A stretch of DNA of 58,897 nucleotides from an uncultured bacterium (GTDB taxonomy: Bacteria; Bacillota; Clostridia; UBA1381). The stretch's first letter is position 1, and every line of letters begins with the position of its first letter. Position numbers and translations under genes: made by a program. The DNA lies in contig CAJMRL010000016.1 in NCBI GenBank assembly GCA_905215805.1, positions 1 through 58,897 of the forward strand, written 5' to 3'. The notes beneath the pieces were generated by a model, which worked only from the letters and a program-made list of their open reading frames with translations, had not been told where the DNA came from and made no database searches. Below are positions 27,557-36,392 of the stretch, in pieces.

Positions 27557-27570
27557 TGATTGTGTAAAGG

Positions 27571-27600
27571 CTGCTTCGGAAATGTTCCGAAGCAGTTTTT
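27571..27600 (+). terminator. Terminator of the Na+-decarboxylase operon
   Basis: CTGCTTCGGAA (27571-27581) pairs perfectly with TTCCGAAGCAG (27585-27595) across an ATG loop, followed by TTTTTATATTT. Confidence 0.95.
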
Positions 27601-27620
27601 ATATTTATATATATTCATAC

Positions 27621-27695
27621 TTTACGTAAATTTTACATTTGTTTACTTATATTTAACATAAAATTGAATACAATTTTACATTACAGATGTATAAT
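27621..27695 (+). promoter_or_regulatory. Putative Pho box array and promoter
   Basis: Direct repeats TTTACG (27621), TTTACA (27632), TTTACT (27642) and TTTAAC (27652) are 11, 10 and 10 bp apart, with another TTTACA at 27675 and a TATAAT at 27690-27695. The -35 position (AATACA) is poor, as expected for an activator-dependent promoter. The repeats resemble the TTHACA half-sites of PhoP/PhoB regulators, and the downstream genes are a phosphate transporter and a PhoB/PhoR pair. Confidence 0.55.
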
Positions 27696-27789
27696 TTAAG
27701 ATAAGGGTATAATTTTAAACTTATATAACCCTTTGTAAACAAAAGTTTAAATATATCTATATTTTGTAAAAACAAAAAGGAGAAAATGT

Positions 27790-29559
27790 ATGAATATTTT
27801 TAATCTTATCAGTCTCTTCGGCGGTCTCGCCATGTTTCTTTACGGAATGAATGTTATGGGCGACAGCCTTGAAAAGATCGGCGGCGGAAAGTTTGAAAGA
27901 ATTCTTGAAAAACTGACCTCTAATCCCATAAAGGGAGTCTTGCTCGGAGCAGGTGTTACAGCTATTATCCAATCATCATCAGCTACTACTGTAATGGTTG
28001 TGGGCTTTGTTAATTCCGGTATTATGCAGCTGCATCAAGCTGTTGGTATAATTATGGGAGCAAACATCGGAACAACGGCTACAGCATGGATCCTGTCACT
28101 TTCCGGAATTCAAGGCGACAGTTTATTGGTGAACTGTTTCAAACCAGAAAACTTTACTCCGGTCCTTGCATTAATTGGTATCATTCTTATAATGTTCAGC
28201 AAAAAAGATAAGAAAAAAACTATCGGTACTATTTTAATAGGCTTTGCTGTTCTTATGTTTGGTATGGAACAAATGTCGGGAGCGGTTGAACCGCTTAAGG
28301 ATGTTCCTGAATTTACAAATATTCTTACAATGTTTAGGAATCCAATTCTCGGCGTACTTGCCGGCACTGTGCTTACTGCTGTTATTCAGTCATCTTCAGC
28401 TTCGGTCGGAATTTTACAGGCGCTCTCATCTACAGGCGCAATTACGTTTGGAGCGGCTATTCCGATTATTATGGGTCAAAACATCGGTACATGTGCAACA
28501 GCTTTAATTTCATGTATAGGAGCAAATAAGAACGCTAAAAGAGCGGCAATTGTTCATTTGTATTTTAATATAATCGGAACGATATTGTTCCTGACGATAT
28601 TCTATACTGCAAATTCCATCGTTCATTTTGAATTTGTAAATGATACGGTTAACGCTGCTAATATAGCGGTTGTTCATTCGCTGTTCAACATACTTGCAAC
28701 TGCGGTTTTGCTGCCGTTTAATAAGTTACTCGAAAAAGTCGCGACTCTTACCATACGCGAAGGAGCCTCAAACGACATGTTCTCTACGCTTGATGAAAGA
28801 TTCCTTAATACACCTTCATTTGCTATTGAGAAATGTATGGCTCTTACTGTTGACATGGGAAAGATCGCCAAAGAAACATACGATTTGGCAGTTGAATGTA
28901 TGAATGAATATTCTGAGAAATCAGATGAAAAAATCATTGCAAATGAAAATCTTGCCGATGAGTATGAAGATGCTCTGGGAAGCTATTTGGTAAAAATAAG
29001 CACCAAAAATCTTAATGACGAGGATTCTGAAAAAGTATCTCTGCTTCTGCATGCGATAGGCGATATAGAACAGATCACGGATTACAGCGCAAATATCTTA
29101 TTTAATGCCAGATTCAAGAATGATAAAAATTATTCATTCTCTGATAAGGCAAAAACAGAAATAAAAATAATGACAGATGCTGTAGATGAAACACTTGATA
29201 CTATAATTTCCAGCATAGCAAATAATGATATTAAAAAGGCCGTTATAGTAGAGCCTCTTGAAGAAGTCATAGATACGCTGAAAACCGAGCTTAAAAACAG
29301 GCATATAAGAAGAATACAGGAAGGCAAATGTACAGTAGAAATGGGATTTATGTTTACCGATTATATTTCCGCTCTCGAAAAAATATCGGATCATTGTGCT
29401 AATATAGCCGGTACAATGATAGAGCTTAATTCCCGTACATATGACGTACACCAATATATGACTGAACTTAAAAACAGTGATAAATATAAAGAAATGTACG
29501 CAAAATATGCAACAAAATATGCACTTCCATATTCTGTTCCGGCATCGCTTAGAAGCTAG
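27790..29559 (+). CDS. Na+/phosphate symporter with PhoU-like tail
   Basis: A 589-residue membrane protein of the NptA / PNaS family importing phosphate with sodium. Residues ~1-310 hold about nine membrane helices and two inverted repeats, each with the hallmark QSSSA motif (TAIIQSSSATTVMVV near 57 and TAVIQSSSASVGIL near 200). Residues ~340-560 are cytoplasmic and helical, like PhoU. AAGGAG lies seven bases before the ATG. It lies ahead of a PhoB/PhoR-like pair and behind a Pho-box-like array, so phosphate starvation is the likely signal. It could draw on the sodium gradient made by the upstream operon. Confidence 0.92.
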   Translation: MNIFNLISLFGGLAMFLYGMNVMGDSLEKIGGGKFERILEKLTSNPIKGVLLGAGVTAIIQSSSATTVMVVGFVNSGIMQLHQAVGIIMGANIGTTATAWILSLSGIQGDSLLVNCFKPENFTPVLALIGIILIMFSKKDKKKTIGTILIGFAVLMFGMEQMSGAVEPLKDVPEFTNILTMFRNPILGVLAGTVLTAVIQSSSASVGILQALSSTGAITFGAAIPIIMGQNIGTCATALISCIGANKNAKRAAIVHLYFNIIGTILFLTIFYTANSIVHFEFVNDTVNAANIAVVHSLFNILATAVLLPFNKLLEKVATLTIREGASNDMFSTLDERFLNTPSFAIEKCMALTVDMGKIAKETYDLAVECMNEYSEKSDEKIIANENLADEYEDALGSYLVKISTKNLNDEDSEKVSLLLHAIGDIEQITDYSANILFNARFKNDKNYSFSDKAKTEIKIMTDAVDETLDTIISSIANNDIKKAVIVEPLEEVIDTLKTELKNRHIRRIQEGKCTVEMGFMFTDYISALEKISDHCANIAGTMIELNSRTYDVHQYMTELKNSDKYKEMYAKYATKYALPYSVPASLRS

Positions 29560-29592
29560 TTCGCCTATTTAAACATTAATATATGGATTTAT

Positions 29593-29659
29593 CATCCTCC
29601 TTTCCGTGAAAAATACCGATAAATATGGTATTGAAAAATTGGGAAGGAGGATGTATAAT
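29593..29659 (+). promoter_or_regulatory. phoB-like promoter inside a nested palindrome
   Basis: CATCCTCCTTTCC (29593-29605) pairs over 13 positions (one G-U) with GGGAAGGAGGATG (29641-29653). Between them AATACC and GGTATT (around 29612-29631) form a second, inner inverted repeat. A promoter TTGAAA (29631-29636), 17 bp, TATAAT (29654-29659) uses the right arm as its spacer. No T-run follows, so it is unlikely to be a plain terminator. It may be an operator or a cruciform/RNA switch. Confidence 0.6.
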
Positions 29660-29714
29660 ATATATGTGGTTTATTGGTAGGCATACGAATTTTTAGCGAT
29701 AGGAGGAAGTTCCA

Positions 29715-30380
29715 ATGAAAACAATATACTGTGTTGAAGATGATGAAAGTATAAGAGGACTTATTGTATATGCGGTAAAATCAAGCGGCTTTGAGGCAGA
29801 GGGCTTTTCAGACGGTGCTGCTTTTGAAAGAGCTGTGTCAGAAAAACTCCCGGATTTAATACTGCTTGATATCATGCTTCCGGATAAGGATGGTATTGAA
29901 ATACTTACTGAATTGCGGTCAAACAGACTTACAAAACATATACCTGTTATTATGCTTACGGCTAAGGGCGAGGAATGTGATAAGGTCAAAGGATTTGAGG
30001 CAGGCGCAGATGATTATGTCACAAAGCCGTTCGGCGTCCTTGAGCTTATATCACGTATAAAGGCAGTACTTCGCCGTTCTAATATAATCGATGATGATAT
30101 TTTAAGCGTTGATGGAATAGAAATAAACCGCAGTAAGAGAACCGTTACTGTCGATGGTCAGCCGGTAAATGTTACATATAAGGAATTTGAGCTTCTTCAA
30201 TACCTTATGCGTCATAAGGATACTCCGGTTTCGCGAGAAACACTGCTAAATAAAATATGGGGCTATCATTTTGAAGGCGAATCCAGAACGCTTGATGTTC
30301 ATATAGGAAGTTTGAGGCATAAGCTGGGCGACAAGGGAAGGCTTATAGAAACAATAAGAAATGTTGGCTATAAAATATGA
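29715..30380 (+). CDS. PhoB/PhoP-like OmpR-family response regulator
   Basis: A 221-residue two-domain regulator. The receiver domain shows the acidic pair at residues 9-10 (VEDDES), phospho-acceptor Asp52 (LILLDIMLP), Thr82 and Lys104 (TKPF). The C-terminal ~95 residues are a winged-helix DNA-binding domain (TYKEFELLQYLMRH, SRTLDVHIGSLRHKLG). Linkage to a phosphate transporter with Pho-like boxes supports a PhoB/PhoP role. AGGAGG precedes the ATG and the stop overlaps the kinase start by 4 bp. Confidence 0.88.
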   Translation: MKTIYCVEDDESIRGLIVYAVKSSGFEAEGFSDGAAFERAVSEKLPDLILLDIMLPDKDGIEILTELRSNRLTKHIPVIMLTAKGEECDKVKGFEAGADDYVTKPFGVLELISRIKAVLRRSNIIDDDILSVDGIEINRSKRTVTVDGQPVNVTYKEFELLQYLMRHKDTPVSRETLLNKIWGYHFEGESRTLDVHIGSLRHKLGDKGRLIETIRNVGYKI

Positions 30381-31729
30381 AAAGAAAAATATATACAACT
30401 ATTTATATTACGGTTATAGCGGCAGTAGCAGCGGCAGCAGCTCTTATTTTTGGGGTTTATGTTTCGCAGTCTGCCGCTGCTACTCAAAATGAATTACGCG
30501 ATCAAACACAAGTTCTTGCAAGATTGCTGGAAAATCTTTCTGATCAAAATAATTACATTAATACCTTGCAAAAAACTTACAGCGCTTCCGATAATACGCG
30601 AATAACTATTATTTCAAGCACAGGTGAAGTAATTTTTGATAATAAAAGCAATATTTCTCAAATGGAAAACCATTTTGAACGTCCTGAAATACAAGAAGCC
30701 CTTAACGGCGGCATCGGAGAAAGCAACCGCAAATCTTCTACTATGGGCAGAAGAATTTTTTACTGTGCTCTAAAGCTTGATGATGGAAATATTCTAAGGG
30801 TTTCTAAAAGCGGAAATGCCGTTTTAATGATGGGAATACATATCATTCCTGAGATTCTTGCTGTTATTGTTCTTATAGGGATCATTTCAATATTTGTGGC
30901 AAAGGGACTTACTTTCCGCATAATGAAGCCCATAAATGAAATGGATCTCGATAAAATGGAAAGCGATGATCTCTATGATGAATTTAAGCCTTTTTTTGAT
31001 AATATAAAGCAGAGGAATGAAGAAAAGGAAAAATCAGAGCAGATAAGACGTGAGTTTTCCGCAAATGTATCCCATGAATTAAGAACGCCGCTTACTACCA
31101 TTTCCGGCTATGCTCAGATGATAAATAATGGCATGGCAAAGCCGGAAGACATACGAAGCTTCGGTGAAAAGATAGAAAAAGAAGCAGACAGATTAATTCT
31201 TCTTATTAACGATATAATTAACCTGTCAAAGCTTGACGAAACAGATTCCATAAAGGATCCGGAAGAAATCGATTTGGCAGAAATGGCAAAAAGTGTGATT
31301 TTTAACTTACAGGATCATGCAAAGAAAAAAAATGTACAAATATTTTTAGGCGGTGAATCTGCTTTTGTTACCGGTAACAGGACTCAGGTAAATGAAATGA
31401 TTTATAATATAATGGATAATGCCATAAAGTATAATAAGCCTAATGGTAAGGTTATTGTTTTTACCGGAACAACGGAGGATGGTTCAGTAATAAATGTAAA
31501 AGATACAGGAATCGGTATTCCTGAAGATGAAACTGAACGTATTTTTGAAAGATTCTATCGCGTTGATAAGAGCCATTCAAAGACAGTCGGCGGTACAGGA
31601 TTGGGATTATCTATTGTAAAACACGCGGCTATAGCACATAATGCTAAAATAACTGTAAATAGTACTCTGGGCAAAGGGACACAGATTTCCTTGCAGTTCC
31701 CGCCCGCGCAAAAAGAAAACAATCAATAA
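30377..31729 (+). CDS. PhoR-like membrane sensor histidine kinase
   Basis: A 450-residue kinase. Helix one (about residues 8-28) and helix two (about 155-175) flank a ~125-residue extracytoplasmic sensor region. After a short linker come the dimerisation domain with His233 (FSANVSHELRTPL) and an ATPase domain with N box (NEMIYNIMDNAIKYN), DTGIGIP and GGTGLGLSIVKH. It would phosphorylate Asp52 of the regulator encoded just before it, with which it overlaps by 4 bp. No pst genes or stand-alone phoU are in the window. Confidence 0.88.
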   Translation: MKRKIYTTIYITVIAAVAAAAALIFGVYVSQSAAATQNELRDQTQVLARLLENLSDQNNYINTLQKTYSASDNTRITIISSTGEVIFDNKSNISQMENHFERPEIQEALNGGIGESNRKSSTMGRRIFYCALKLDDGNILRVSKSGNAVLMMGIHIIPEILAVIVLIGIISIFVAKGLTFRIMKPINEMDLDKMESDDLYDEFKPFFDNIKQRNEEKEKSEQIRREFSANVSHELRTPLTTISGYAQMINNGMAKPEDIRSFGEKIEKEADRLILLINDIINLSKLDETDSIKDPEEIDLAEMAKSVIFNLQDHAKKKNVQIFLGGESAFVTGNRTQVNEMIYNIMDNAIKYNKPNGKVIVFTGTTEDGSVINVKDTGIGIPEDETERIFERFYRVDKSHSKTVGGTGLGLSIVKHAAIAHNAKITVNSTLGKGTQISLQFPPAQKENNQ

Positions 31730-31768
31730 CATCTCAAAAAATCAGCGTATTGTGCGATAAAAATTTTC

Positions 31769-31797
31769 TTGACAAATAAGTAAATATGATGTATAAT
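31769..31797 (+). promoter_or_regulatory. Consensus promoter of hisZ-hisG
   Basis: TTGACA (31769-31774), 17 bp, TATAAT (31792-31797). The ~57-nt leader holds a small CTTTAT/ATAAAG hairpin (near 31820-31836). I see no T-box or leader peptide. Confidence 0.8.
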
Positions 31798-31860
31798 GAT
31801 ATAGCTTGATTACTTTAGTGCTTTATCTTGATAAAGTGCAAATATGAAAGGAAGATTAAC

Positions 31861-33162
31861 ATGTCAGACTGGAAGCTTCATACTCCAATAGGTGTGAACG
31901 ATTTATTGCCGGAAGAATGCGGCATAAAAAAGGATATTGAAAATACAATATGGACGGTCTTCACCTCTGCCGGATATAATGAGGTTGAAACACCGGCATT
32001 TGAATATTACGACTGCTATATAGGAGAAGGCGGACAGATTTCCCAGGAAACAATGTACAAATTCTTTGATGAGCAGGGACGCATACTTGCTCTTCGTCCG
32101 GACTTCACCACCTCAATCGCACGTATGGCCGCAACAAAAGAATCGGACAAACAGGTACCGCTTCGATATATGTATACCGGCAATGTATACCGCCGCGAGC
32201 TTACCGAAGGTGCCAGACAGCGTGAGATAACTCAAACGGGCATTGAGCTTATAGGCTCATATTCACCTATGGCAGACGCTGAGGTCATCGCATGCGCTAT
32301 AGAAGCAATTATGGCTGTAGGAATTGAGGAATTCTCTATGGAGATAGGTCAAGTTGCATTCTTTAACGGTCTTGTTGACCAAGCGGGTCTTGATGCAAAA
32401 ACAACCGAAAGACTGCGCGAAAGAATAGATTCAAAAGACAGTGTCGGAATAAAGAATATAGTGAGAAACTTAAATATAAGCAATGACGTAAAACAGCTTA
32501 TGATCGATTTGCCATATATGTTCGGAGATAAGAGTGTTCTTGAAAAGGCCGACATAGCCGGACTTAACTATACATCAAAAATCGCTTTAGATAACCTCAA
32601 AAGAATTTACGATTTGCTTTGTCTTTACGGCTTTGAAAAATATATCTCCATTGACCTTGGCATGCTTCAAAGTATAGATTACTACACAGGCTCCATATTC
32701 AAATGCTATACGCAGGGCGTCGGTTTTCCGATATGCGCCGGCGGCAGATATGATAACCTTATGGCAAAATTCGGCGCTCCAAAAGGCGCTGTAGGCGTTG
32801 CTATAGGAATAGGCAGAATAATGCAGGCAGTTAAAGGCAAGGGTCTCGGCAGCCGTCCCGGCTCAACATTGGTTTTTGCAGAGCCGAATGCTGACGGCAT
32901 CGCATATGAAGTTGCATACGGTCTTCGTGTAAACGGCTGTCTGGTGGAGATGTATATCGGAGACAGTGATTTCAAGGATGCAAAAAAATACGCTAAGCTT
33001 ACAAAGCAGGAATGTATTTTAAGAACCTATTCTGACGGCAGATTAAAAATCGTCGACTTAATGCAAAATACAGAAATAGATACCACTGTTAATGAATTTC
33101 TCGGCTACAGCGAGGATATTCCGGAACCTACACCGCAGGATTTGGGATTCAGAAAGTTTTAA
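31861..33162 (+). CDS. hisZ: ATP phosphoribosyltransferase regulatory subunit
   Basis: A histidyl-tRNA synthetase paralogue without aminoacylation function; it joins short-form HisG to make active ATP phosphoribosyltransferase and carries histidine feedback. The 433 residues show the class II core: PIGVNDLLPEE, ALRPDFTTSIAR (motif 2 region), RYMYTGNVYRRE, and the altered GGRYDNL/AIGIGRIMQA region. The start is ATG 31861 after AAAGGAAG; an in-frame TTG further up lacks a binding site. The C-terminal anticodon-binding domain is short. hisG follows 15 bp later. Confidence 0.92.
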   Translation: MSDWKLHTPIGVNDLLPEECGIKKDIENTIWTVFTSAGYNEVETPAFEYYDCYIGEGGQISQETMYKFFDEQGRILALRPDFTTSIARMAATKESDKQVPLRYMYTGNVYRRELTEGARQREITQTGIELIGSYSPMADAEVIACAIEAIMAVGIEEFSMEIGQVAFFNGLVDQAGLDAKTTERLRERIDSKDSVGIKNIVRNLNISNDVKQLMIDLPYMFGDKSVLEKADIAGLNYTSKIALDNLKRIYDLLCLYGFEKYISIDLGMLQSIDYYTGSIFKCYTQGVGFPICAGGRYDNLMAKFGAPKGAVGVAIGIGRIMQAVKGKGLGSRPGSTLVFAEPNADGIAYEVAYGLRVNGCLVEMYIGDSDFKDAKKYAKLTKQECILRTYSDGRLKIVDLMQNTEIDTTVNEFLGYSEDIPEPTPQDLGFRKF

Positions 33163-33177
33163 AGGAGTATACATCAT

Positions 33178-33819
33178 ATGAGATATTTAACGGTTGCATT
33201 GGCAAAGGGCAGACTTGCAGAGCTTGCGATGGATATTTTCTCGCAGATAGGCATGGATTGCTCTGAGATGAAGGATAAAAAAACAAGAAAGCTTATTTTC
33301 ACAAACGAGGAAAAGAAGATGAAATTCATCCTTGTTAAAGCTTCGGACGTTCCTACATATGTTGAATACGGCGCTGCCGACATCGGAATCGTCGGCAAAG
33401 ATACGCTTTTGGAAGAAAGCAGAAATCTTTATGAAATGGTCGATTTGGGATTCGGCAAATGCCGTATGTGCGTATGCGGTCCAAAAGAACTTAAAGGAAA
33501 GCTTGATTCCATGACTAATCTTACTGTAGCATCTAAATATCCGCATATTGCAAGCAAATATTTTCAGGAAGATAAAGGATTGACAATAGAGCTTATAAAG
33601 CTTAACGGCTCCGTAGAGCTTGCTCCGCTTGTTGGATTATCAGACGTTATTGTGGATATTGTGGAAACAGGCGCAACATTAAAAGAAAACGGACTTGACG
33701 TACTTGAAGAAATAGTTGAATTAAGCGCACGTTTTGTTGTAAATAAGGTAAGCATGAAAATGGAAAAAGACCGTATCATGGAAATTGTAGAACAATTTAA
33801 TGATCTCACACAAAAATAA
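33178..33819 (+). CDS. hisG: ATP phosphoribosyltransferase catalytic subunit, short form
   Basis: Condenses ATP and PRPP, the first step of histidine synthesis. At 213 residues it is the short form lacking the C-terminal regulatory domain, matching the presence of hisZ. Family marks are LTVALAKGRLAE at the start, EYGAADIGIVGKD and the PRPP-binding stretch VDIVETGATLKENGL. AAAGGAG precedes the ATG. The other his genes are not in the window, so the first-step enzyme is split from the rest of the pathway or leads a small unit. Confidence 0.95.
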   Translation: MRYLTVALAKGRLAELAMDIFSQIGMDCSEMKDKKTRKLIFTNEEKKMKFILVKASDVPTYVEYGAADIGIVGKDTLLEESRNLYEMVDLGFGKCRMCVCGPKELKGKLDSMTNLTVASKYPHIASKYFQEDKGLTIELIKLNGSVELAPLVGLSDVIVDIVETGATLKENGLDVLEEIVELSARFVVNKVSMKMEKDRIMEIVEQFNDLTQK

Positions 33820-33833
33820 CTTATATAAAAATG

Positions 33834-33865
33834 GTGGCTACCGCGTTCAGAAAAGCGGCAGCCAC
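33834..33865. terminator. Shared terminator between hisG and copA
   Basis: GTGGCT (33834-33839) pairs with AGCCAC (33860-33865), extended by CGC/GCG. The minus-strand side runs into ATTTTTATATAA and the plus side into TATTTCAAT, so it may work in both directions, better for copA. Confidence 0.7.
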
Positions 33866-33875
33866 TATTTCAATA

Positions 33876-34079
33876 TCAGCCTACTACCTTGTAGCCTTTT
33901 GCCTCGATAGCATTTTTAAGTGTTTCATCTGAAACATCCGCACTCAGCGTTACAACTGCTTCCCCTGCCTCATGGCTTGCCGAAGCCTGCTCCACGCCCG
34001 GAATTTCCTCAAGCGCGCTCTTTACGCTCGCCTCACAATGCGGACACATCATGCCCTCAACCTTTATTGTCTTTTCCAT
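33876..34079 (-). CDS. Possible internally initiated CopZ-like copper chaperone
   Basis: Inside the copA frame, GGAGG (34087-34091) lies four bases before ATG 34082 and seven before ATG 34079. From 34079 the product is a 67-residue stand-alone heavy-metal domain (MEKTIKVEGMMCPHCEAS start) of normal CopZ size. It may represent either a copZ gene fused to copA by loss of a stop codon, or a working second start that yields free chaperone. That it is made is an inference. Confidence 0.45.
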   Translation of the reverse strand: MEKTIKVEGMMCPHCEASVKSALEEIPGVEQASASHEAGEAVVTLSADVSDETLKNAIEAKGYKVVG

Positions 34080-36386
34080 CATCTCACCTCCCTTTACCGT
34101 ATTCTGCTTTATTTTTTTATCTCTTCTCGAATCCCTTATATTAAAAAGATTCAAACGAAGCGCATTTGTCACTACGCAAAAGCTCGAAAGACTCATAGCC
34201 GCCGCTCCGAACATCGGATTCAGCTTCCAGCCGAAAAGCCCTATCCATACTCCGGCTGCCAATGGTATTCCTATAACATTATATATAAATGCCCAGAACA
34301 AATTTTCATGTATATTCCTAAGCGCTGCACGGCTTAATCTTATCGCCGCCGGAACATCACTCAATCGGCTCTTCATTAATACAACATCCGCTGCATCTAT
34401 AGCAACATCCGTTCCTGCGCCTATCGCGATTCCTATATCCGCCCTTGTAAGCGCCGGAGCATCATTTATTCCATCACCGACCATCGCTGTTTTACCCTGA
34501 GAGCGAAGCCTGCGTATTACGCTTTCTTTCCCGTCAGGCAGTACTCCGGCTATGACCTCGTCAACTCCTGCCTGCTTTCCTATTGCGGCTGCTGTTTTTT
34601 CATTATCTCCTGTGAGCATTACCACACGTATTCCCATATTCTGAAGCTCACGCACCGCCTGCGGACTGTCCTCCTTAATAACATCTGCCACCGCTATGAC
34701 TCCTCTGAGCATATTGTCACTGCTGAAAAACAGCGGAGTCTTACCCTCTTCGGCAAGCTTCTGTGCCTCTGTTTTTATTTTATCCGGTATACTTGCCTTA
34801 GAGGATATAAATTTCATATTTCCTCCGAATATTTTTCTTCCGTTTAAGTCCGCGCTCAAGCCGTTTCCCGGCAATGCTGCGAAATTCTCCACCTCATGTG
34901 CTTTTATTACTCTCTTGTCAGCTTCCGCAAGAACTGCCTTTGCAAGCGGGTGCTCACTTTTTCTCTCAAGAGAATAGGCTTCCTCTAAAAGCTCCTCTTC
35001 CGAAACACCGTCAGCCGGTATGATATTCGTAACCTTAGGCTCTCCGACTGTTATCGTTCCTGTTTTATCCAATGCTACGATCTGCGTTTTTCCGGCCTCT
35101 TCAAGAGATACCGCAGTTTTAAACAATATGCCGTTCTTTGCACCAACGCCGTTTCCTACCATTATAGCAACCGGGGTCGCAAGTCCAAGCGCACACGGGC
35201 AGCTTATTACCAATACCGATATTCCCCTTGCAAGTGCAAAGCCTATCCCCTCGCCCAAAAGCAGCCAGACTATTATCGTTACAGCCGCTATCAATATCAC
35301 CGCCGGAACAAATATGCCTGATACCTTATCCGCAACCTTTGCTATCGGAGCTTTCGTTGCAGCGGCATCACTTACCATTTTTATGATCTGAGAAAGCGTA
35401 GTATCCTCGCCTACTCTTGTAGCCTCGCATTTGATAAATCCCGATTGATTTACCGTAGCCGCCGACACGGTATAGCCCTTTTCCTTGTCTACAGGTATGC
35501 TTTCTCCTGTAAGCGCCGATTCATTTACCGCACTGCTGCCTTCTATAACCACTCCGTCAACCGGAATATTTTCACCCGGTCTTACCGCAAATATATCTCC
35601 TTTTCTAACCTGCTCGATCGGAACCGTTTCTTCAATCCCATTTCTTATTACATTGGCTGTCTTAGGCGCAAGCTTCATAAGCCCCTTGAGAGCATCGGTA
35701 GTTTTTCCCTTTGAGCGTGCCTCAAGCATTTTTCCTACTGTTATAAGCGTCAGTATCATAGCTGCTGATTCAAAATAAAATTCGTGCATATATGACATCA
35801 CTCCGGCGCTGTCACCGTTCATTTGCGCATTGGTCATCGCAAACAATGCGTATGTGCTGTATACAAAAGACGCTCCCGAACCCAGCGCCACAAGTGTATC
35901 CATATTTGGCGCTCTATGTAACAGGCTCTTAAAGCCGCTTATGAAGAATTTCTGATTTATTATCATAACAGCCGCTGAAAGCAGGAGCTGTATCAATCCC
36001 ATTGCCACATGATTATGCTCAAGAACAGCCGGCACAGGCCATCCCCACATCATATGTCCCATTGAAAAATACATGAGAACTATCAAAAATCCCAACGATG
36101 CTATAAGCCGTTTTTTAAGCAGCGGGGTTTCTTTATCGGTAAGCATATCCTCATCAGCTGACGCGTTTTTAGCGGAGCTATCCTTTCCTTTTAAGGACGC
36201 GCCATACCCCGCCTCCTCTACAGCCGATATTATATCCTGAGGCGAAGCGCTGCCTTCTACTCCCATTGAATTTGTAAGCAAGCTTACCGAACAGGAGGTC
36301 ACTCCCTCTACCTTAGATACCGCCTTTTCAACGCGGCTGCTGCAAGCTGCACAGCTCATACCCGTAACATTATATTGTTCCATCAT
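33876..36386 (-). CDS. copA: Copper-exporting P1B-type ATPase with C-terminal CopZ-like domain
   Basis: Pumps Cu+ out of the cytoplasm with ATP. The 836 residues run: N-terminal heavy-metal domain (GMSCAACSS), eight predicted membrane helices with the metal motif CPCALG, actuator loop, phosphorylation site DKTGTITVG, and hinge MVGDGINDAPAL. Unusually a second heavy-metal domain (GMMCPHCEAS) sits at the C-terminus after a Lys-rich linker. A good ribosome-binding site and double ATG lie within the coding sequence just before that domain (see separate entry). It begins six bases after csoR and is controlled by it. Confidence 0.95.
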   Translation of the reverse strand: MMEQYNVTGMSCAACSSRVEKAVSKVEGVTSCSVSLLTNSMGVEGSASPQDIISAVEEAGYGASLKGKDSSAKNASADEDMLTDKETPLLKKRLIASLGFLIVLMYFSMGHMMWGWPVPAVLEHNHVAMGLIQLLLSAAVMIINQKFFISGFKSLLHRAPNMDTLVALGSGASFVYSTYALFAMTNAQMNGDSAGVMSYMHEFYFESAAMILTLITVGKMLEARSKGKTTDALKGLMKLAPKTANVIRNGIEETVPIEQVRKGDIFAVRPGENIPVDGVVIEGSSAVNESALTGESIPVDKEKGYTVSAATVNQSGFIKCEATRVGEDTTLSQIIKMVSDAAATKAPIAKVADKVSGIFVPAVILIAAVTIIVWLLLGEGIGFALARGISVLVISCPCALGLATPVAIMVGNGVGAKNGILFKTAVSLEEAGKTQIVALDKTGTITVGEPKVTNIIPADGVSEEELLEEAYSLERKSEHPLAKAVLAEADKRVIKAHEVENFAALPGNGLSADLNGRKIFGGNMKFISSKASIPDKIKTEAQKLAEEGKTPLFFSSDNMLRGVIAVADVIKEDSPQAVRELQNMGIRVVMLTGDNEKTAAAIGKQAGVDEVIAGVLPDGKESVIRRLRSQGKTAMVGDGINDAPALTRADIGIAIGAGTDVAIDAADVVLMKSRLSDVPAAIRLSRAALRNIHENLFWAFIYNVIGIPLAAGVWIGLFGWKLNPMFGAAAMSLSSFCVVTNALRLNLFNIRDSRRDKKIKQNTVKGGEMMEKTIKVEGMMCPHCEASVKSALEEIPGVEQASASHEAGEAVVTLSADVSDETLKNAIEAKGYKVVG

Positions 36387-36392
36387 AACACC

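Noticed and set aside
29664..29696. A ten-codon ATG...TAG frame between the nested palindrome and the phoB-like gene, a possible leader peptide
   Set aside because: The predicted promoter would start transcription at or after this ATG, and the nearest ribosome-binding site lies in the -35/-10 spacer.
31798..31860. T-box or histidine leader-peptide attenuator before hisZ
   Set aside because: The leader is only about 57 nt, with a 6-bp hairpin, no histidine-rich frame and no T-box sequence.
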